Part shown: piece by piece, positions 1 to 7,567 of the stretch
How the letters are laid out: the number at the start of each line of letters is the position of its first letter
Numbering within the stretch: the first letter of the stretch is position 1
Source of the DNA: Candidatus Schekmanbacteria bacterium
Lineage (GTDB): Bacteria > SZUA-182
Length of the DNA: 33,634 nt
Assembly: GCA_016235675.1 (NCBI GenBank)
Contig: JACRJN010000135.1
Coordinates: forward strand, 1 to 33,634
Direction of reading: 5' to 3'
The notes under the pieces: model-generated
Told to the model about the DNA's origin: nothing
The model's input: only the letters and a program-made list of their open reading frames with translations
The model's database searches: none
Made by a program: the position numbers and the translations under genes

Positions 1-1
1 A

Positions 2-46
2 TGCACTTCTGGAGTGTCGTCGCTATCCGGCGTGTATAATAAATAA
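2..46 (+). CDS. Possible C-terminal tail of RnfG (partial)
   Basis: The open frame running in from the window edge ends with a serine-rich tail, TSGVSSLSGVYNK, and a stop at 44-46. In the usual rnfCDGEAB order rnfG lies directly before rnfE, and RnfG proteins end in a flavin-attachment motif of the S/T-G-A-T type. SGVS is a weak match to that motif. The other two frames also stop within 62 bases, so the assignment rests mainly on gene order. The upstream sequence would settle it. Confidence 0.2.
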   Translation, partial: CTSGVSSLSGVYNK

Positions 47-71
47 ATGGAGTAAAGTAGGATAAGATGTT

Positions 72-113
72 GGGTGGGCTGTGCCAACCATTGGTGGGCA
101 CAGCCCACCCTAC
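72..113. repeat. Paired copies of a GGTGGGC-ACA-GCCCACC hairpin repeat
   Basis: Two copies of a short dispersed palindrome lie head to head: 72-90 in reverse orientation (one base differs from the other copies) and 91-113 forward. Each complete copy folds as a 7-bp stem with an ACA loop, and the pair can form a longer cruciform. It sits just before rnfE. Other copies are at 3021, 3711, 8781, 9044 and 12691. Confidence 0.85.
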
Positions 114-140
114 ATATATTTGAATGTTGGAGATATGATC

Positions 141-731
141 ATGAGTCTTATATCAGAATTTACCAAGGGTTTCTGGAAGGAAAATCCGACTTTCCGGCTG
201 ATGCTGGGGATTTGCCCGACATTGGCCATCAGTACCATGGCCATCAACGGGATTGCTATGGGATTGGCGGTGACCTTTGTGTTGGTGTTCTCCAATCTTT
301 TTGTCTCCGCCTTGCGTAAATATACTCCCGATAAGGTACGGATTGCCGTTTTCGTTATCCTGATTGCCGCCTTTGTGACCATTGTCGATTTGGTGATGCA
401 CGCCTATTTCTTCAGCCTGCATAAGACCTTGGGGATTTTCATCCCGCTGATTGTGGTCAATTGTATCGTTTTTGCTCGTGCCGAGGCTTTTGCCGCCAAG
501 AATCCGGTGCTGGCTTCTGTGATGGACGGCCTGGGCATGGGCATCGGCTTTACATGTGCAGTCACCTTTGTCGGTGCCATCCGGGAGATTTTGGGCAACG
601 GCACAATCTTCGGCGTGCCGCTGTTCGGCAAAAGCTATCTGCCGTTTCTGATCATGGTGGTGCCGCCCGGCGCCTTCGTTACCCTGGGCTTCATCCTGGG
701 TATGATGAACACCCTGACGCAGAAGGAATAA
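141..731 (+). CDS. rnfE: Rnf electron transport complex subunit RnfE
   Basis: This is an integral membrane subunit of the Rnf complex, which couples electron transfer between ferredoxin and NAD to ion movement. It is 196 residues with about six hydrophobic helices. The [18 protein letters not shown] segment near the start and the [12 protein letters not shown] loop are typical of RnfE/NqrD. Longer starts exist upstream (81, 135), but 81 lies inside a repeat. GGAG at 129-132 is well placed for the ATG at 141. rnfA starts four bases after its stop, so the two are probably translationally coupled. RnfE and RnfA are related and insert in opposite orientations. Family assignment is secure. Confidence 0.95.
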   Translation: MSLISEFTKGFWKENPTFRLMLGICPTLAISTMAINGIAMGLAVTFVLVFSNLFVSALRKYTPDKVRIAVFVILIAAFVTIVDLVMHAYFFSLHKTLGIFIPLIVVNCIVFARAEAFAAKNPVLASVMDGLGMGIGFTCAVTFVGAIREILGNGTIFGVPLFGKSYLPFLIMVVPPGAFVTLGFILGMMNTLTQKE

Positions 732-735
732 AACT

Positions 736-1314
736 ATGCTCGATTATGTCTTAATGGTGATCGGGGCGATATTAGTCAATAACATCCTCCTGGCGCGCTT
801 TTTGGGCAACTGCCCCTTTATCGGCTGTTCCCAACAGATCGAATCGGCTATCGGCATGGGGCTGGCCGTTATCTTCGTTTTGACCCTGGCCGGGGCGCTA
901 ACCTGGCTGGTGAATGCCTATATCCTGCTTCCCTTGGGGATCGGCTATTTACAGACCATCGCCTTTATTTTGGTGATTGCGGCTCTCGTGCAGTTTGTGG
1001 AGATGGTGATCCAGAAAACCAGTCCCGGTTTGTATCAGGCTTTGGGTATTTACCTGCCCCTGATTACCACTAATTGCTGTGTTTTGGGCGTGGCTTTGAT
1101 TAACGTCAACGAGGGTTATAATTTCCTGCAAGCGCTGATATTTTCCGCCAGTTCCGCCGCCGGATTCGCTTTTGCCCTGTTTATTTTTGCCGGGATGCGC
1201 GAGCGTCTGGCCTTTTCAGCAGTCCCCAAACCGTTTCAAGGCATCCCGATTGCACTGATAACGGCGGGGTTGTTGTCCCTGGCCTTTTTCGGTTTTGCGG
1301 GGATGATAAAGTAG
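736..1314 (+). CDS. rnfA: Rnf electron transport complex subunit RnfA
   Basis: This membrane subunit of Rnf is 192 residues with six predicted helices and is paralogous to RnfE. Diagnostic segments are [18 protein letters not shown] near the N-terminus and [17 protein letters not shown] in the middle. Conserved cysteines in these segments hold an iron-sulfur centre between RnfA and RnfE in characterised complexes. Length and order (E-A-B) match the canonical operon. A 107-base gap with a long inverted repeat separates it from rnfB, which is unusual because these genes normally abut. Confidence 0.96.
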   Translation: MLDYVLMVIGAILVNNILLARFLGNCPFIGCSQQIESAIGMGLAVIFVLTLAGALTWLVNAYILLPLGIGYLQTIAFILVIAALVQFVEMVIQKTSPGLYQALGIYLPLITTNCCVLGVALINVNEGYNFLQALIFSASSAAGFAFALFIFAGMRERLAFSAVPKPFQGIPIALITAGLLSLAFFGFAGMIK

Positions 1315-1322
1315 AATTTTTT

Positions 1323-1405
1323 TCACCACGAAGCACACGAAGATCACGAAGAGAAAAAGTATTTTAAATTTCTTTACTTCGTGTCCTTCGTGATCTTTGT
1401 GGTGA
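1323..1405. repeat. Imperfect 29-bp inverted repeat (CACGAAG type) between rnfA and rnfB
   Basis: The arms at 1323-1351 and 1377-1405 pair with a few mismatches around a 25-base AT-rich loop. The motif with repeated CACGAAG units is a dispersed element seen in many environmental genomes. A shorter, one-armed relative is at 7068-7088 before the PIN gene. Placed inside an operon, it could form a strong hairpin in the rnf mRNA. Confidence 0.8.
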
Positions 1406-1421
1406 ATAAAGAGGAAGTGTT

Positions 1422-2213
1422 ATGATCGAACCAGTAATCAACTCAGTATTAACCTTAAGCGGTATCGGTCTGGTTTCCGGTCTGGGACTGGGAATCGCCG
1501 CCAAGAAATTTGCCGTGTTTGTCGACCCCAGGGTTTTGGCTATCGAGCAGGTTTTGCCCAGTGCCAATTGCGGGGCTTGCGGGTTTGCCGGCTGCCATAA
1601 TTTTGCCGAATCGGTGGTGACGGGGAAAGCCGATGTCAGCGGCTGTCTGGTCGGAAAAGATGCTGTGGCGCAAAAAGTGGCGGCGGTAATGGGTATCGAA
1701 GCCAAAACCGGTCAGTTTATGGTTGCCCGCCTGTTATGTCAGGGGGATGACTGCAAGGCGGAAAGAAAATACCACTATCTGGGCATCCAGGATTGCAAGG
1801 CCGCTTCTTTATTGGCAGGCGGAGACAAGGCTTGCGCCTATGGTTGTCTGGGATTGGGTTCTTGTGTTGGCGTCTGTCCGGTCAATGCCATCAGTTTAAA
1901 TGGTAACGGTCTGGTAAAAGTGGACGAGGCAAAATGTATCGGCTGCAAGAAATGCACGCTGGTTTGTCCCCGCAAGGTGATCCAGATGGTTCCCGCCGCT
2001 CAGGAGGTTACGGTACTCTGTAATTCTGTGGATAAAGGGCCGGTGGTCAAAAAAAACTGCCAAATCGGTTGCATCGGCTGCGCTCTGTGCAAAAAAGCCT
2101 GCCCGGTTGAAGGGGCAATTGTCGTGGAAAATTTTCTGGCTCGCATCAACCCGCAACTTTGCGACCGCTGCAAAAAATGTGTTGCCAAATGTCCTACCCA
2201 TGCTATTATATAG
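1422..2213 (+). CDS. rnfB: Rnf electron transport complex subunit RnfB (ferredoxin-like)
   Basis: This is the iron-sulfur subunit through which ferredoxin electrons enter or leave Rnf. It is 263 residues. A membrane anchor at roughly residues 8-28 is followed by the RnfB-type 4Fe-4S domain with cysteines at 50, 53, 58 and 75. A cysteine-rich segment (CAYGCLGLGSCVGVCP) and ferredoxin-type clusters CIGCKKCTLVCP, CIGCALCKKACP and CDRCKKCVAKCP follow. GAGGAAG precedes the ATG. It is the last rnf gene, and a terminator lies about 50 bases after the stop. The multiple clusters fit RnfB proteins of anaerobes. Confidence 0.96.
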   Translation: MIEPVINSVLTLSGIGLVSGLGLGIAAKKFAVFVDPRVLAIEQVLPSANCGACGFAGCHNFAESVVTGKADVSGCLVGKDAVAQKVAAVMGIEAKTGQFMVARLLCQGDDCKAERKYHYLGIQDCKAASLLAGGDKACAYGCLGLGSCVGVCPVNAISLNGNGLVKVDEAKCIGCKKCTLVCPRKVIQMVPAAQEVTVLCNSVDKGPVVKKNCQIGCIGCALCKKACPVEGAIVVENFLARINPQLCDRCKKCVAKCPTHAII

Positions 2214-2262
2214 GGACGCATCAAACGTCTCTATAGCTTGAGAATAATATTAGATTACCGTA

Positions 2263-2296
2263 GGGGCGAACCTGGTGTTTGCCCCTTTTTTATTTT
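2263..2296 (+). terminator. Rho-independent terminator after rnfB
   Basis: A 9-bp stem (2263-2271 with 2277-2285, one G-U pair) closes a five-base loop and is followed by TTTTTTATTTT. A second, weaker stem (AGGGACG with CGTCTCT, 2213-2232) lies just upstream. This marks the end of the rnf transcript. Confidence 0.75.
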
Positions 2297-2337
2297 GGGG
2301 GTTGTTTAAATAACAGTTGTGTTTTGCTAAGGAAGCG

Positions 2338-2661
2338 ATGAATCTGTTACAGAAAATACAAACATGTTTTAGCTTGAATTCTGTATTATATACACGTCAT
2401 GCCAGAGCCGAAATGCGAGATGAAGAATTTGGCCAAATCATGGAAAATGAGGTTTGCGAAGCCATAAGCGCCGGAGAAATTATTGAGGATTATCCGGGCG
2501 ATACTCCATATCCAAGCATGTTGATTTTAGGTGAGACATTGGCAGGCCGTTCTTTGCATGTCGTTTGTGCTTACGCCCGGCAGGATAACTTGGCGATTAT
2601 AATTACCGTTTATCAGCCTGACCCGGGATTATGGATTGAATATAAAAGGAGAAAGCCATGA
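2338..2661 (+). CDS. DUF4258 family protein, likely toxin partner
   Basis: This 107-residue protein resembles DUF4258 proteins, which often pair with YgiT-type zinc-finger proteins in toxin-antitoxin-like modules. It shows the features of the family: RHARAEMRDE near the N-terminus, the IIEDYPGDTPYPSMLILG block, and LHVVCAY followed by a strand and a YQPDPGLW ending. An in-frame TTG at 2317 is possible, but AAGGA at 2329-2333 favours the ATG at 2338. The next gene overlaps its stop by four bases. The toxic activity is inferred from the family pairing and is not visible in the sequence. Confidence 0.75.
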   Translation: MNLLQKIQTCFSLNSVLYTRHARAEMRDEEFGQIMENEVCEAISAGEIIEDYPGDTPYPSMLILGETLAGRSLHVVCAYARQDNLAIIITVYQPDPGLWIEYKRRKP

Positions 2662-2888
2662 AATGTGTCATTTGCCATGGAGAGCAAGTTGAGATTATTC
2701 AGGTTAATGAAGAGATTAATTTAGGCAATGACATTGTTTACATTCCCGTAAAGATTTCCGTATGCAAAACCTGCGGAGAGCGTTATTATGACCGGCAGAC
2801 CATGCAGTTTTTAGAGGATATTGAGAAAAAATTACATGCCGAACAGGGGAAATTAAAGGAGGTTGGGAAGGTTTTGGTATATGGATAA
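2658..2888 (+). CDS. YgiT-type zinc finger protein, likely antitoxin partner
   Basis: This 76-residue protein has two CxxC pairs, CVIC near the start and CKTC around residue 36. These form the zinc-binding fold of YgiT/MqsA N-terminal domains. The segment GERYYDRQTMQFLEDIEKKL after the second pair is typical. It lacks the C-terminal helix-turn-helix of full MqsA, so it is a short form. It overlaps the DUF4258 gene by four bases (ATGA), which supports a co-translated pair. Its role as an antitoxin is inferred from this arrangement. Confidence 0.8.
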   Translation: MKCVICHGEQVEIIQVNEEINLGNDIVYIPVKISVCKTCGERYYDRQTMQFLEDIEKKLHAEQGKLKEVGKVLVYG

Positions 2889-3018
2889 AGAAGAAAGGGA
2901 ATTTCAAGAACTTTCCCTGTTGTATCAGAATGCCACAGCAAATATTGAGGCTTTAGGGATTGTGTTACAATTCCCATTTTGTCATTCCCGAATGAAGTTA
3001 TCGGGAATCCAGTTTTAA
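2881..3018 (+). CDS. Small ORF with repeat-derived C-terminus (45 aa)
   Basis: The frame starts with an ATG overlapping the YgiT gene stop by eight bases and follows an AAGGAGGTTGGG ribosome-binding stretch. The first 30 or so residues are acidic and helical (MDKEEREFQELSLLYQNATA). The remainder is translated from a palindromic repeat (stem 2984-2991 with 3001-3008). It may be a gene remnant whose 3' end was replaced by the repeat. I recognise no family. Confidence 0.3.
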   Translation: MDKEEREFQELSLLYQNATANIEALGIVLQFPFCHSRMKLSGIQF

Positions 3019-3043
3019 AATTGGTGGGCACAGCCCACCCTAC
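2984..3043. repeat. TTCCCGA palindrome followed by a GGTGGGC hairpin copy
   Basis: An 8-bp inverted repeat (ATTCCCGA with TCGGGAAT, nine-base loop) lies at 2984-3008. A forward copy of the dispersed GGTGGGC-ACA-GCCCACC hairpin follows at 3021-3043. Together they fill the gap before the siroheme gene. Confidence 0.75.
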
Positions 3044-3069
3044 AGAAATTTATCTAAAGAGGAAATAAT

Positions 3070-3702
3070 TTGCCTGCATATTATCCGGTATATTTAAACT
3101 TAAACGGCAAGAAATGCCTGGTGGTCGGTGGAGGAGTTGTGGCTGAGCGTAAGGTGTTGACCTTGCTGGATTGTGGGGCGAACGTTAAGCTAATCAGCCC
3201 GGCTTTGACCCCAAGATTAGGAGAGTTGGCCGGTCAGCGGCGCTTTGAGTATGTGAGCCGCACCTATCAGCCGGGGGATTCGGCGGGCAGCTTTTTGGTG
3301 GTCGGTGCAACGGATAATAGAAAATTGCACGAACAAATAACCGCCGAGGCGGAAAGCCATAACATATTGGTGAATATAGTGGATGTGCCGGATTTGTGCA
3401 ACTTTATCGTTCCTTCCATCGTCAGCCGGGGGGACTTGCAGATCAGCATTTCCACCGGCGGCAAAAGCCCGGCCATGGCCAAAAAAATCCGCCGCGAACT
3501 GGAGCGGCAATTCGGCGACGAATACGCCCAGTTCCTGGAACTGATGGGACAATGGCGGCAGGAGGTATTAGAAAAGATTCCCGATGGGGAAAAACGCCGA
3601 GAGGTCTTCCAAAATCTGGTGGATTCGGATATACTGCACCTGCTGAAAGAAGGAAGGCGGGAGGAGGCTTTGAGGCGGGCGGGGGAGTTGATGGGGTGTT
3701 AG
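3070..3702 (+). CDS. Precorrin-2 dehydrogenase / sirohydrochlorin ferrochelatase (Met8/CysG-B type)
   Basis: The protein (210 residues) oxidises precorrin-2 to sirohydrochlorin with NAD and, in bifunctional members, inserts iron to give siroheme. Visible features are the NAD-binding loop VVGGGVVAERK at residues 18-28, an aspartate in NIVDVPDLCNF at about 105 that is essential in Met8p, and the ISTGGKSPAMAKKIRRELE signature. The C-terminal helical dimerisation part is present. The start is TTG at 3070, preceded by AAGAGGA. No closer ATG fits. In the Ahb pathway siroheme is an intermediate to heme, which fits the ahbC and ahbD genes downstream. It is close to the usual length of single-domain members. 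Confidence 0.9.
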   Translation: MPAYYPVYLNLNGKKCLVVGGGVVAERKVLTLLDCGANVKLISPALTPRLGELAGQRRFEYVSRTYQPGDSAGSFLVVGATDNRKLHEQITAEAESHNILVNIVDVPDLCNFIVPSIVSRGDLQISISTGGKSPAMAKKIRRELERQFGDEYAQFLELMGQWRQEVLEKIPDGEKRREVFQNLVDSDILHLLKEGRREEALRRAGELMGC

Positions 3703-3710
3703 ATTTTTGC

Positions 3711-3728
3711 TGGGCACAGCCCACCCTA
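3711..3728 (+). repeat. Partial GGTGGGC hairpin copy
   Basis: The sequence TGGGCACAGCCCACCCTA matches the dispersed hairpin but has lost the first bases of the left arm. It lies nine bases after the dehydrogenase stop. Confidence 0.75.
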
Positions 3729-3797
3729 CGTAGTTACGTAGCGTTGGGGTTCATCCCCAACATAGCAGACGCAGGGGAATATTTCTTACGTTGGGCA

Positions 3798-4025
3798 GCG
3801 GGGGATAAACCCCATAAGCCCTAACTTAAGTATTTTCCTCTCCCATGAGACTGTGTCGCAATGTAGTTACCTGATTTATCAGGTACAGCCTGTGGTACCC
3901 GATAAATCTGATAACTACAATATGTGGTATCGGTGAGGTTTCAAAAACCAATTGCGACACAGTCTCCAGGGGGAGAGGGAACTTTAAAAATGCCTTAAGT
4001 TAACGCTTATGGGATGAACCCCCGC
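3798..4025. repeat. Large outer inverted repeat enclosing a MITE-like element
   Basis: Outer arms pair in the same order on both sides of a central element: GCGGGGG (3798) with CCCCCGC (4019), CCCATAAG (3811) with CTTATGGG (4006), ACTTAAG (3824) with CTTAAGT (3994), and CCTCTCCC (3837) with GGGAGAGG (3971). The pairing is interrupted by small bulges. The central 120 bp is a separate palindrome. Confidence 0.75.
3847..3966. mobile_element. MITE-like 120-bp element with perfect 16-bp terminal inverted repeats
   Basis: The ends GAGACTGTGTCGCAAT (3847-3862) and ATTGCGACACAGTCTC (3951-3966) are exact reverse complements. A second inner pair (3863-3880 with 3901-3918) matches at all but two positions. 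There is no room for a transposase. I see no clear target duplication, and no second copy in the window. Confidence 0.55.
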
Positions 4026-4047
4026 GCCACAAAAAGGAGAATACAAT

Positions 4048-4248
4048 ATGTCGGCCAAAATCGTTGATTATGTGAGTTTCAGGGTTGAGAAATCCAAATT
4101 GGAAAAGGCCAAGAAGTATTTTCACGTCAAAAGTGATGAGGCGGTTATAGAGCGGGTTTTTAGCTGGTTTGAATATGCTAAAGATGTAAACGAGGCTATG
4201 GAGGGTGTTGGCGGCAAAGGGAAAATTAGAAAAGTATATGAGGGCTAG
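4048..4248 (+). CDS. Small hypothetical protein, antitoxin-like
   Basis: This 66-residue charged protein has a good ribosome site (AAAAAGGAG). It starts with a possible beta strand (IVDYVSFRVEKSKLEKAKKY) followed by helices, which could be a ribbon-helix-helix-like fold. I do not recognise the family. It lies just before a VapBC-like pair, and its size suggests a solitary antitoxin or regulator. This is inference only. Confidence 0.5.
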   Translation: MSAKIVDYVSFRVEKSKLEKAKKYFHVKSDEAVIERVFSWFEYAKDVNEAMEGVGGKGKIRKVYEG

Positions 4249-4306
4249 GGGCGGTGATTGTCGCCGACATAAACCACCCCAATAAAGTCGAGAAAGTGGG
4301 AAGAAA

Positions 4307-4528
4307 ATGCCAAGAACAATAACCATTGAAGCAGTTGAGAAAGAAATAGAGCAGCTTACCCCTGGTGAGCAATTGAAGTTAATAGAAAAGCTGGCCCATC
4401 GTCTAAGCAAAGCTGGTTCGGTGATTAAAAAGAAACTGGATTGGAAGCAGCTTTACGGTTTGGGGAAGGGTTTGTGGAATGAAGACGCCCAGGAATACGT
4501 TAACCGGCTAAGAGAAGAGCGTACATGA
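4307..4528 (+). CDS. VapB-like antitoxin
   Basis: This 73-residue protein has an N-terminal helix pair (VEKEIEQLTPGEQLKLIEKL) and a C-terminal tail (LYGLGKGLWNEDAQEYVNRL) typical of antitoxins that precede PIN-domain toxins. The last four bases overlap the start of the PIN gene (ATGA). The tail is the likely toxin-binding part. Confidence 0.75.
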   Translation: MPRTITIEAVEKEIEQLTPGEQLKLIEKLAHRLSKAGSVIKKKLDWKQLYGLGKGLWNEDAQEYVNRLREERT

Positions 4529-4971
4529 CTTTTTCCAAAAAAATTAACCGGCTAAATACTGTTTTCCTTGATACGGCGCCGATTATTTATTATATTGAAG
4601 CGCATCCTCATTTTGGTAATTTAGTCATGGAAGTTGTTAATGCCTTTCAATCAGGGGAAATTACCGCTTTTTCCTCGGTTCTTACCCTTACTGAAGTTTT
4701 ATCCAAGCCACTTGAAGTCGGCAATGAGCAATTAGCAAAACGCTTTGTCGGTTTCCTTAATTATAGCGAGAATCTTAATTTACTGGAAATTTCAGCGCCG
4801 ATTGCTGAGAAGGCCGGAAGGTTACGGGGACAATATCCAAATCTGAAAACGATGGATGCCCTACAAATTTCAGCGGCTATATGTTTTGATATAGACGCAT
4901 TTGTAACCAATGATGTCAGGCTGAAGCAGATAAAGGGAATAGATATTATTGTTTTAAAAGATTATTTATAA
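4525..4971 (+). CDS. PIN-domain toxin (VapC-like)
   Basis: This is a 148-residue PIN-domain protein, expected to be a metal-dependent RNase toxin. Conserved acidic positions are visible: the aspartate in VFLDTAPIIYYIE near residue 14, the glutamate in LTLTEVLSKP near residue 55, and the aspartates in KTMDALQISAA and FVTNDVRL in the C-terminal half. It overlaps its antitoxin by four bases and ends 19 bases before the HemX-like gene. The pair therefore lies inside the heme gene series on the same strand. Confidence 0.85.
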   Translation: MTFSKKINRLNTVFLDTAPIIYYIEAHPHFGNLVMEVVNAFQSGEITAFSSVLTLTEVLSKPLEVGNEQLAKRFVGFLNYSENLNLLEISAPIAEKAGRLRGQYPNLKTMDALQISAAICFDIDAFVTNDVRLKQIKGIDIIVLKDYL

Positions 4972-4990
4972 AGCATTCAGGATATTAATC

Positions 4991-5782
4991 ATGCCGGGAA
5001 TATTTACTAAAATAGCCTTGATATGTTATGCTCTGGCCACTTTGCATTATCTGCTCTTATTGACATCGGAGAAGATTAAGCAAAGCTCGGTCGGGTTGAT
5101 CGCTACCGGATTTACTGTGGCCGGATTCATCGCCCAGAGTGGGGAGTTGATTTTACAAACGGTGCAGAACGGGCATATGCCTTTTGTCGGCGCCCGTTCC
5201 TCAATGGCTTTTTTTGCCTGGGCGATAGTTTTGGCCTATCTGTTTGTCGAGACCAGGTATAAGATGGTAATCTTCGGTTCTTTTGCGCTGCCTCTGGCTT
5301 TGCTGACCGGCATCTATTCTTCGTTATTACCTGCGCAAATCGAGCCGCTGATTTCCGGCAATAAAGGGGTGTTTATCGCCGTCCATGCCTCGACCGCCTT
5401 TATCGGGTTTGCCTCGTTTTCCCTGGCGGTTTGTGCCTCCATCATGTATTTGATCCAGGAGCGGCAGTTGAAGTCCAAGCATCAGGGACGCTTTTATTAC
5501 CGGCTGCCCTCGCTGGAAATTTTGGATAAATTCAGTTATAAAAGTATCTCCATCGGCTTTCCCATCTTTACCATTTCGGCGCTTTTAGGGCTGATTTGGG
5601 CTTTCAGCAGTCATCCAACGCAGAGAGGCTTGCGTTTTCAGGAAATCTGGTGGATTTTTATCTGGCTGGCCTATGCCATTTTGTTGCAGGTGCGCATAGC
5701 TTTCGGCTGGCGTGGCCGACGGGCGGCTTATGTGGCCATCGCGGTTTTCATCCTGGCGTGCGTGCCCTTTGTGTTAAGGTAA
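4991..5782 (+). CDS. HemX / CcsA-family membrane protein
   Basis: This 263-residue protein has about eight hydrophobic helices and belongs to the cytochrome c assembly (CcsA/HemX) family. The segment KGVFIAVHASTAFIGFASF and the later EIWWIFIWLAYAILLQVR are recognisable. The second is a weakened form of the tryptophan-rich WWD region of true CcsA. The stop is one base before hemA, the usual hemX-hemA arrangement, in which HemX is thought to influence glutamyl-tRNA reductase levels. A direct role in heme delivery for cytochrome c assembly is possible given the cytochrome genes downstream, but no ResB/Ccs1 partner is in the window. Confidence 0.8.
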   Translation: MPGIFTKIALICYALATLHYLLLLTSEKIKQSSVGLIATGFTVAGFIAQSGELILQTVQNGHMPFVGARSSMAFFAWAIVLAYLFVETRYKMVIFGSFALPLALLTGIYSSLLPAQIEPLISGNKGVFIAVHASTAFIGFASFSLAVCASIMYLIQERQLKSKHQGRFYYRLPSLEILDKFSYKSISIGFPIFTISALLGLIWAFSSHPTQRGLRFQEIWWIFIWLAYAILLQVRIAFGWRGRRAAYVAIAVFILACVPFVLR

Positions 5783-5783
5783 A

Positions 5784-7055
5784 ATGGAAATAATCATCGT
5801 CGGTCTAAGTCATAAGACGGCCCCGGTTGAAATTCGTGAAAAGATTTCCTTCCCGGAGCACAAATTACCGGATGCTCTAACTCAACTTGGTACCTTTCGG
5901 GCCATCAAAGAGGGGATAATCTTATCCACCTGCAACCGGGTGGAGATTATCGCCCATACCGATTGTCTGGAGGGCGGAAGCCTGGCCATCAAAGAATTTA
6001 TCTCCCGGTTTCATCAAATCCCGATTCCCGAATTCGAATCGCATCTATATATCCATCACCATCAAAAGGCCATGCAGCACCTTTTTCGGGTGGCGTGCAG
6101 CCTGGACTCCATGATTGTAGGCGAACCGCAGATTTTGGGGCAGTTGAAGAGCGCTTACACCACAGCCTTGGAATGCAAGACCACCGGAATCGTGCTCAAT
6201 AACCTGCTGAGCCGCTCCTTTTCCGTGGGCAAGCGTGTCCGATCGGAAACCGGGATCGCCAAGAACGCGGTCTCCATCAGCTTTGCCGCGGTGGAATTGG
6301 CCAAGAAGATTTTCAGCGAGTTGAGCGATAAAACGGTGATGGTGATCGGTACCGGGGAGATGAGCGAGCTGGTGGCGCAGCACTTGATTGGCAACGGGGT
6401 CAAAAAGGTGCTGGTGACCAACCGCACCCAGCAGCGGGCGGTGGAGTTCGCCGAAAAGTTCCAGGGCGAGGCCGTGCCTTACGATGATTACAAGCAGGAG
6501 ATAACACGGGCGGATATTGTGATCGCCTCCACCGGCGCGCCGCATTTTATCCTGCATCATGAGGACATTATCAAGGTCATCCATCAGCGCAAATATAATC
6601 CGATGTTTTTTATCGACATAGCAGTGCCCAGGAATATCGATCCCAAGATTAATGAAATCGATAACGTTTATCTCTATGACATCGACGACCTGGATTCGGT
6701 GGTGCAGGCCAATATCAAAGAGCGGCAGAAAGAGGCCAAAGTTGCTGAGGAGATGATCGAACAGGATGTGACGCAGTTTGCCAACTGGATGTCTTCGCTG
6801 GATGTGGTGCCGGTGATTGTGGCCTTGCGGGAGAAGATGGAGAGCATCCGCATCCAGGAATTGAACAAGGCGCTGGCTCGTCTGGGAAATCTGGGGGAGA
6901 AAGAACGCAACGCCCTGGAGATTCTGACTAACGGGATTATCAACAAGATTCTGCATCAGCCGACGATCGCGCTCAAGCAGCAGGCCAGTACCGACGATAT
7001 TCACAACATCCTGGACGCCACCCGTAAACTGTTCGATTTGGAGGGGAAGTGTTGA
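5784..7055 (+). CDS. hemA: Glutamyl-tRNA reductase HemA
   Basis: This 423-residue enzyme reduces glutamyl-tRNA(Glu) with NADPH to glutamate-1-semialdehyde, the first step of C5-pathway tetrapyrrole synthesis. It shows GLSHKTAPVEIREK at the start, the catalytic cysteine at residue 50 in STCNRVEI, and GEPQILGQLK. The NADPH domain follows (VMVIGTGEMSELVAQHL), then a C-terminal helical dimerisation domain. Full length. The next enzyme, HemL, is not in the window. A 345-residue frame on the opposite strand is a shadow of this gene. Confidence 0.97.
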   Translation: MEIIIVGLSHKTAPVEIREKISFPEHKLPDALTQLGTFRAIKEGIILSTCNRVEIIAHTDCLEGGSLAIKEFISRFHQIPIPEFESHLYIHHHQKAMQHLFRVACSLDSMIVGEPQILGQLKSAYTTALECKTTGIVLNNLLSRSFSVGKRVRSETGIAKNAVSISFAAVELAKKIFSELSDKTVMVIGTGEMSELVAQHLIGNGVKKVLVTNRTQQRAVEFAEKFQGEAVPYDDYKQEITRADIVIASTGAPHFILHHEDIIKVIHQRKYNPMFFIDIAVPRNIDPKINEIDNVYLYDIDDLDSVVQANIKERQKEAKVAEEMIEQDVTQFANWMSSLDVVPVIVALREKMESIRIQELNKALARLGNLGEKERNALEILTNGIINKILHQPTIALKQQASTDDIHNILDATRKLFDLEGKC

Positions 7056-7093
7056 GGGGTTGGATTTAACCACGAAGAACACGAAGAAAAAAG

Positions 7094-7567
7094 ATGAAGA
7101 AACTCCAACTATATTTTGAGACCTCGGTTTTTAACTTTGCTTTTGCCGATGATGTGATTGAAGAAAGAGAAATTACTTTAACTCTTTTTGAACAGGTAAA
7201 GCAAAACCGTTATGATGTATTTATTTCTGACATAGTTACCAGAGAAATATTAAATGCTCCCAAAGAAAAAGCGGATCAACTTTTGGAATTGATTAGTCAA
7301 CTAAATCAAGTAAAACTGAAAGTTACCGGTGATTGCGTCGATTTAGCGCAAAGATATATTAAAGAAGGGATTATTCCGGTAAAGCATGAATACGATGCTT
7401 TACATATTGCTATAGCGTCTGTGAATAATTTGGATGCTATAGTTAGCTGGAATTTTAAGCACATGGTAAAGATGAAGACAAAAAGAGAAGTTAAAGCTAT
7501 TAATCTTCTTTCGGGCTACAAGGAAATTGAAATTATTTCACCCCAGGAGGTGATTTACAATGATTGA
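7094..7567 (+). CDS. PIN-domain protein, ETS-type toxin candidate
   Basis: This 157-residue protein is a PIN-like nuclease of the subgroup that starts LYFETSVFNF, with glutamate in place of the usual first aspartate. Other family marks are SDIVTREILNAP, KHEYDALHIAIASVNN and the IVSWNFKHMV block. A CACGAAG repeat fragment (7068-7088) immediately precedes the start. The following 59-residue gene overlaps its stop by eight bases, forming a toxin-antitoxin-like pair between hemA and hemC. Confidence 0.8.
   Translation: MKKLQLYFETSVFNFAFADDVIEEREITLTLFEQVKQNRYDVFISDIVTREILNAPKEKADQLLELISQLNQVKLKVTGDCVDLAQRYIKEGIIPVKHEYDALHIAIASVNNLDAIVSWNFKHMVKMKTKREVKAINLLSGYKEIEIISPQEVIYND

Larger units (their letters stand above)
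3703..4047. other. Gene-free gap filled with palindromic repeats
   Basis: No coding sequence is supported here. The gap holds a partial copy of the dispersed hairpin (3711-3728), a TTGGGG-TTCAT-CCCCAA hairpin near 3735-3760, and a large nested inverted repeat (3798-4025). The frame that runs through part of it from 3396 is a shadow of the dehydrogenase gene. Confidence 0.8.

Noticed and set aside
3396-3824. 142-codon frame running out of the precorrin-2 dehydrogenase gene
   Set aside because: It is out of frame with the real gene and ends in palindromic repeats. There is no family resemblance.
6045-7082. 345-codon open frame on the minus strand
   Set aside because: It lies fully opposite hemA, has no ribosome site, and its composition (rich in H, L, Q, R) is that of an antisense shadow.
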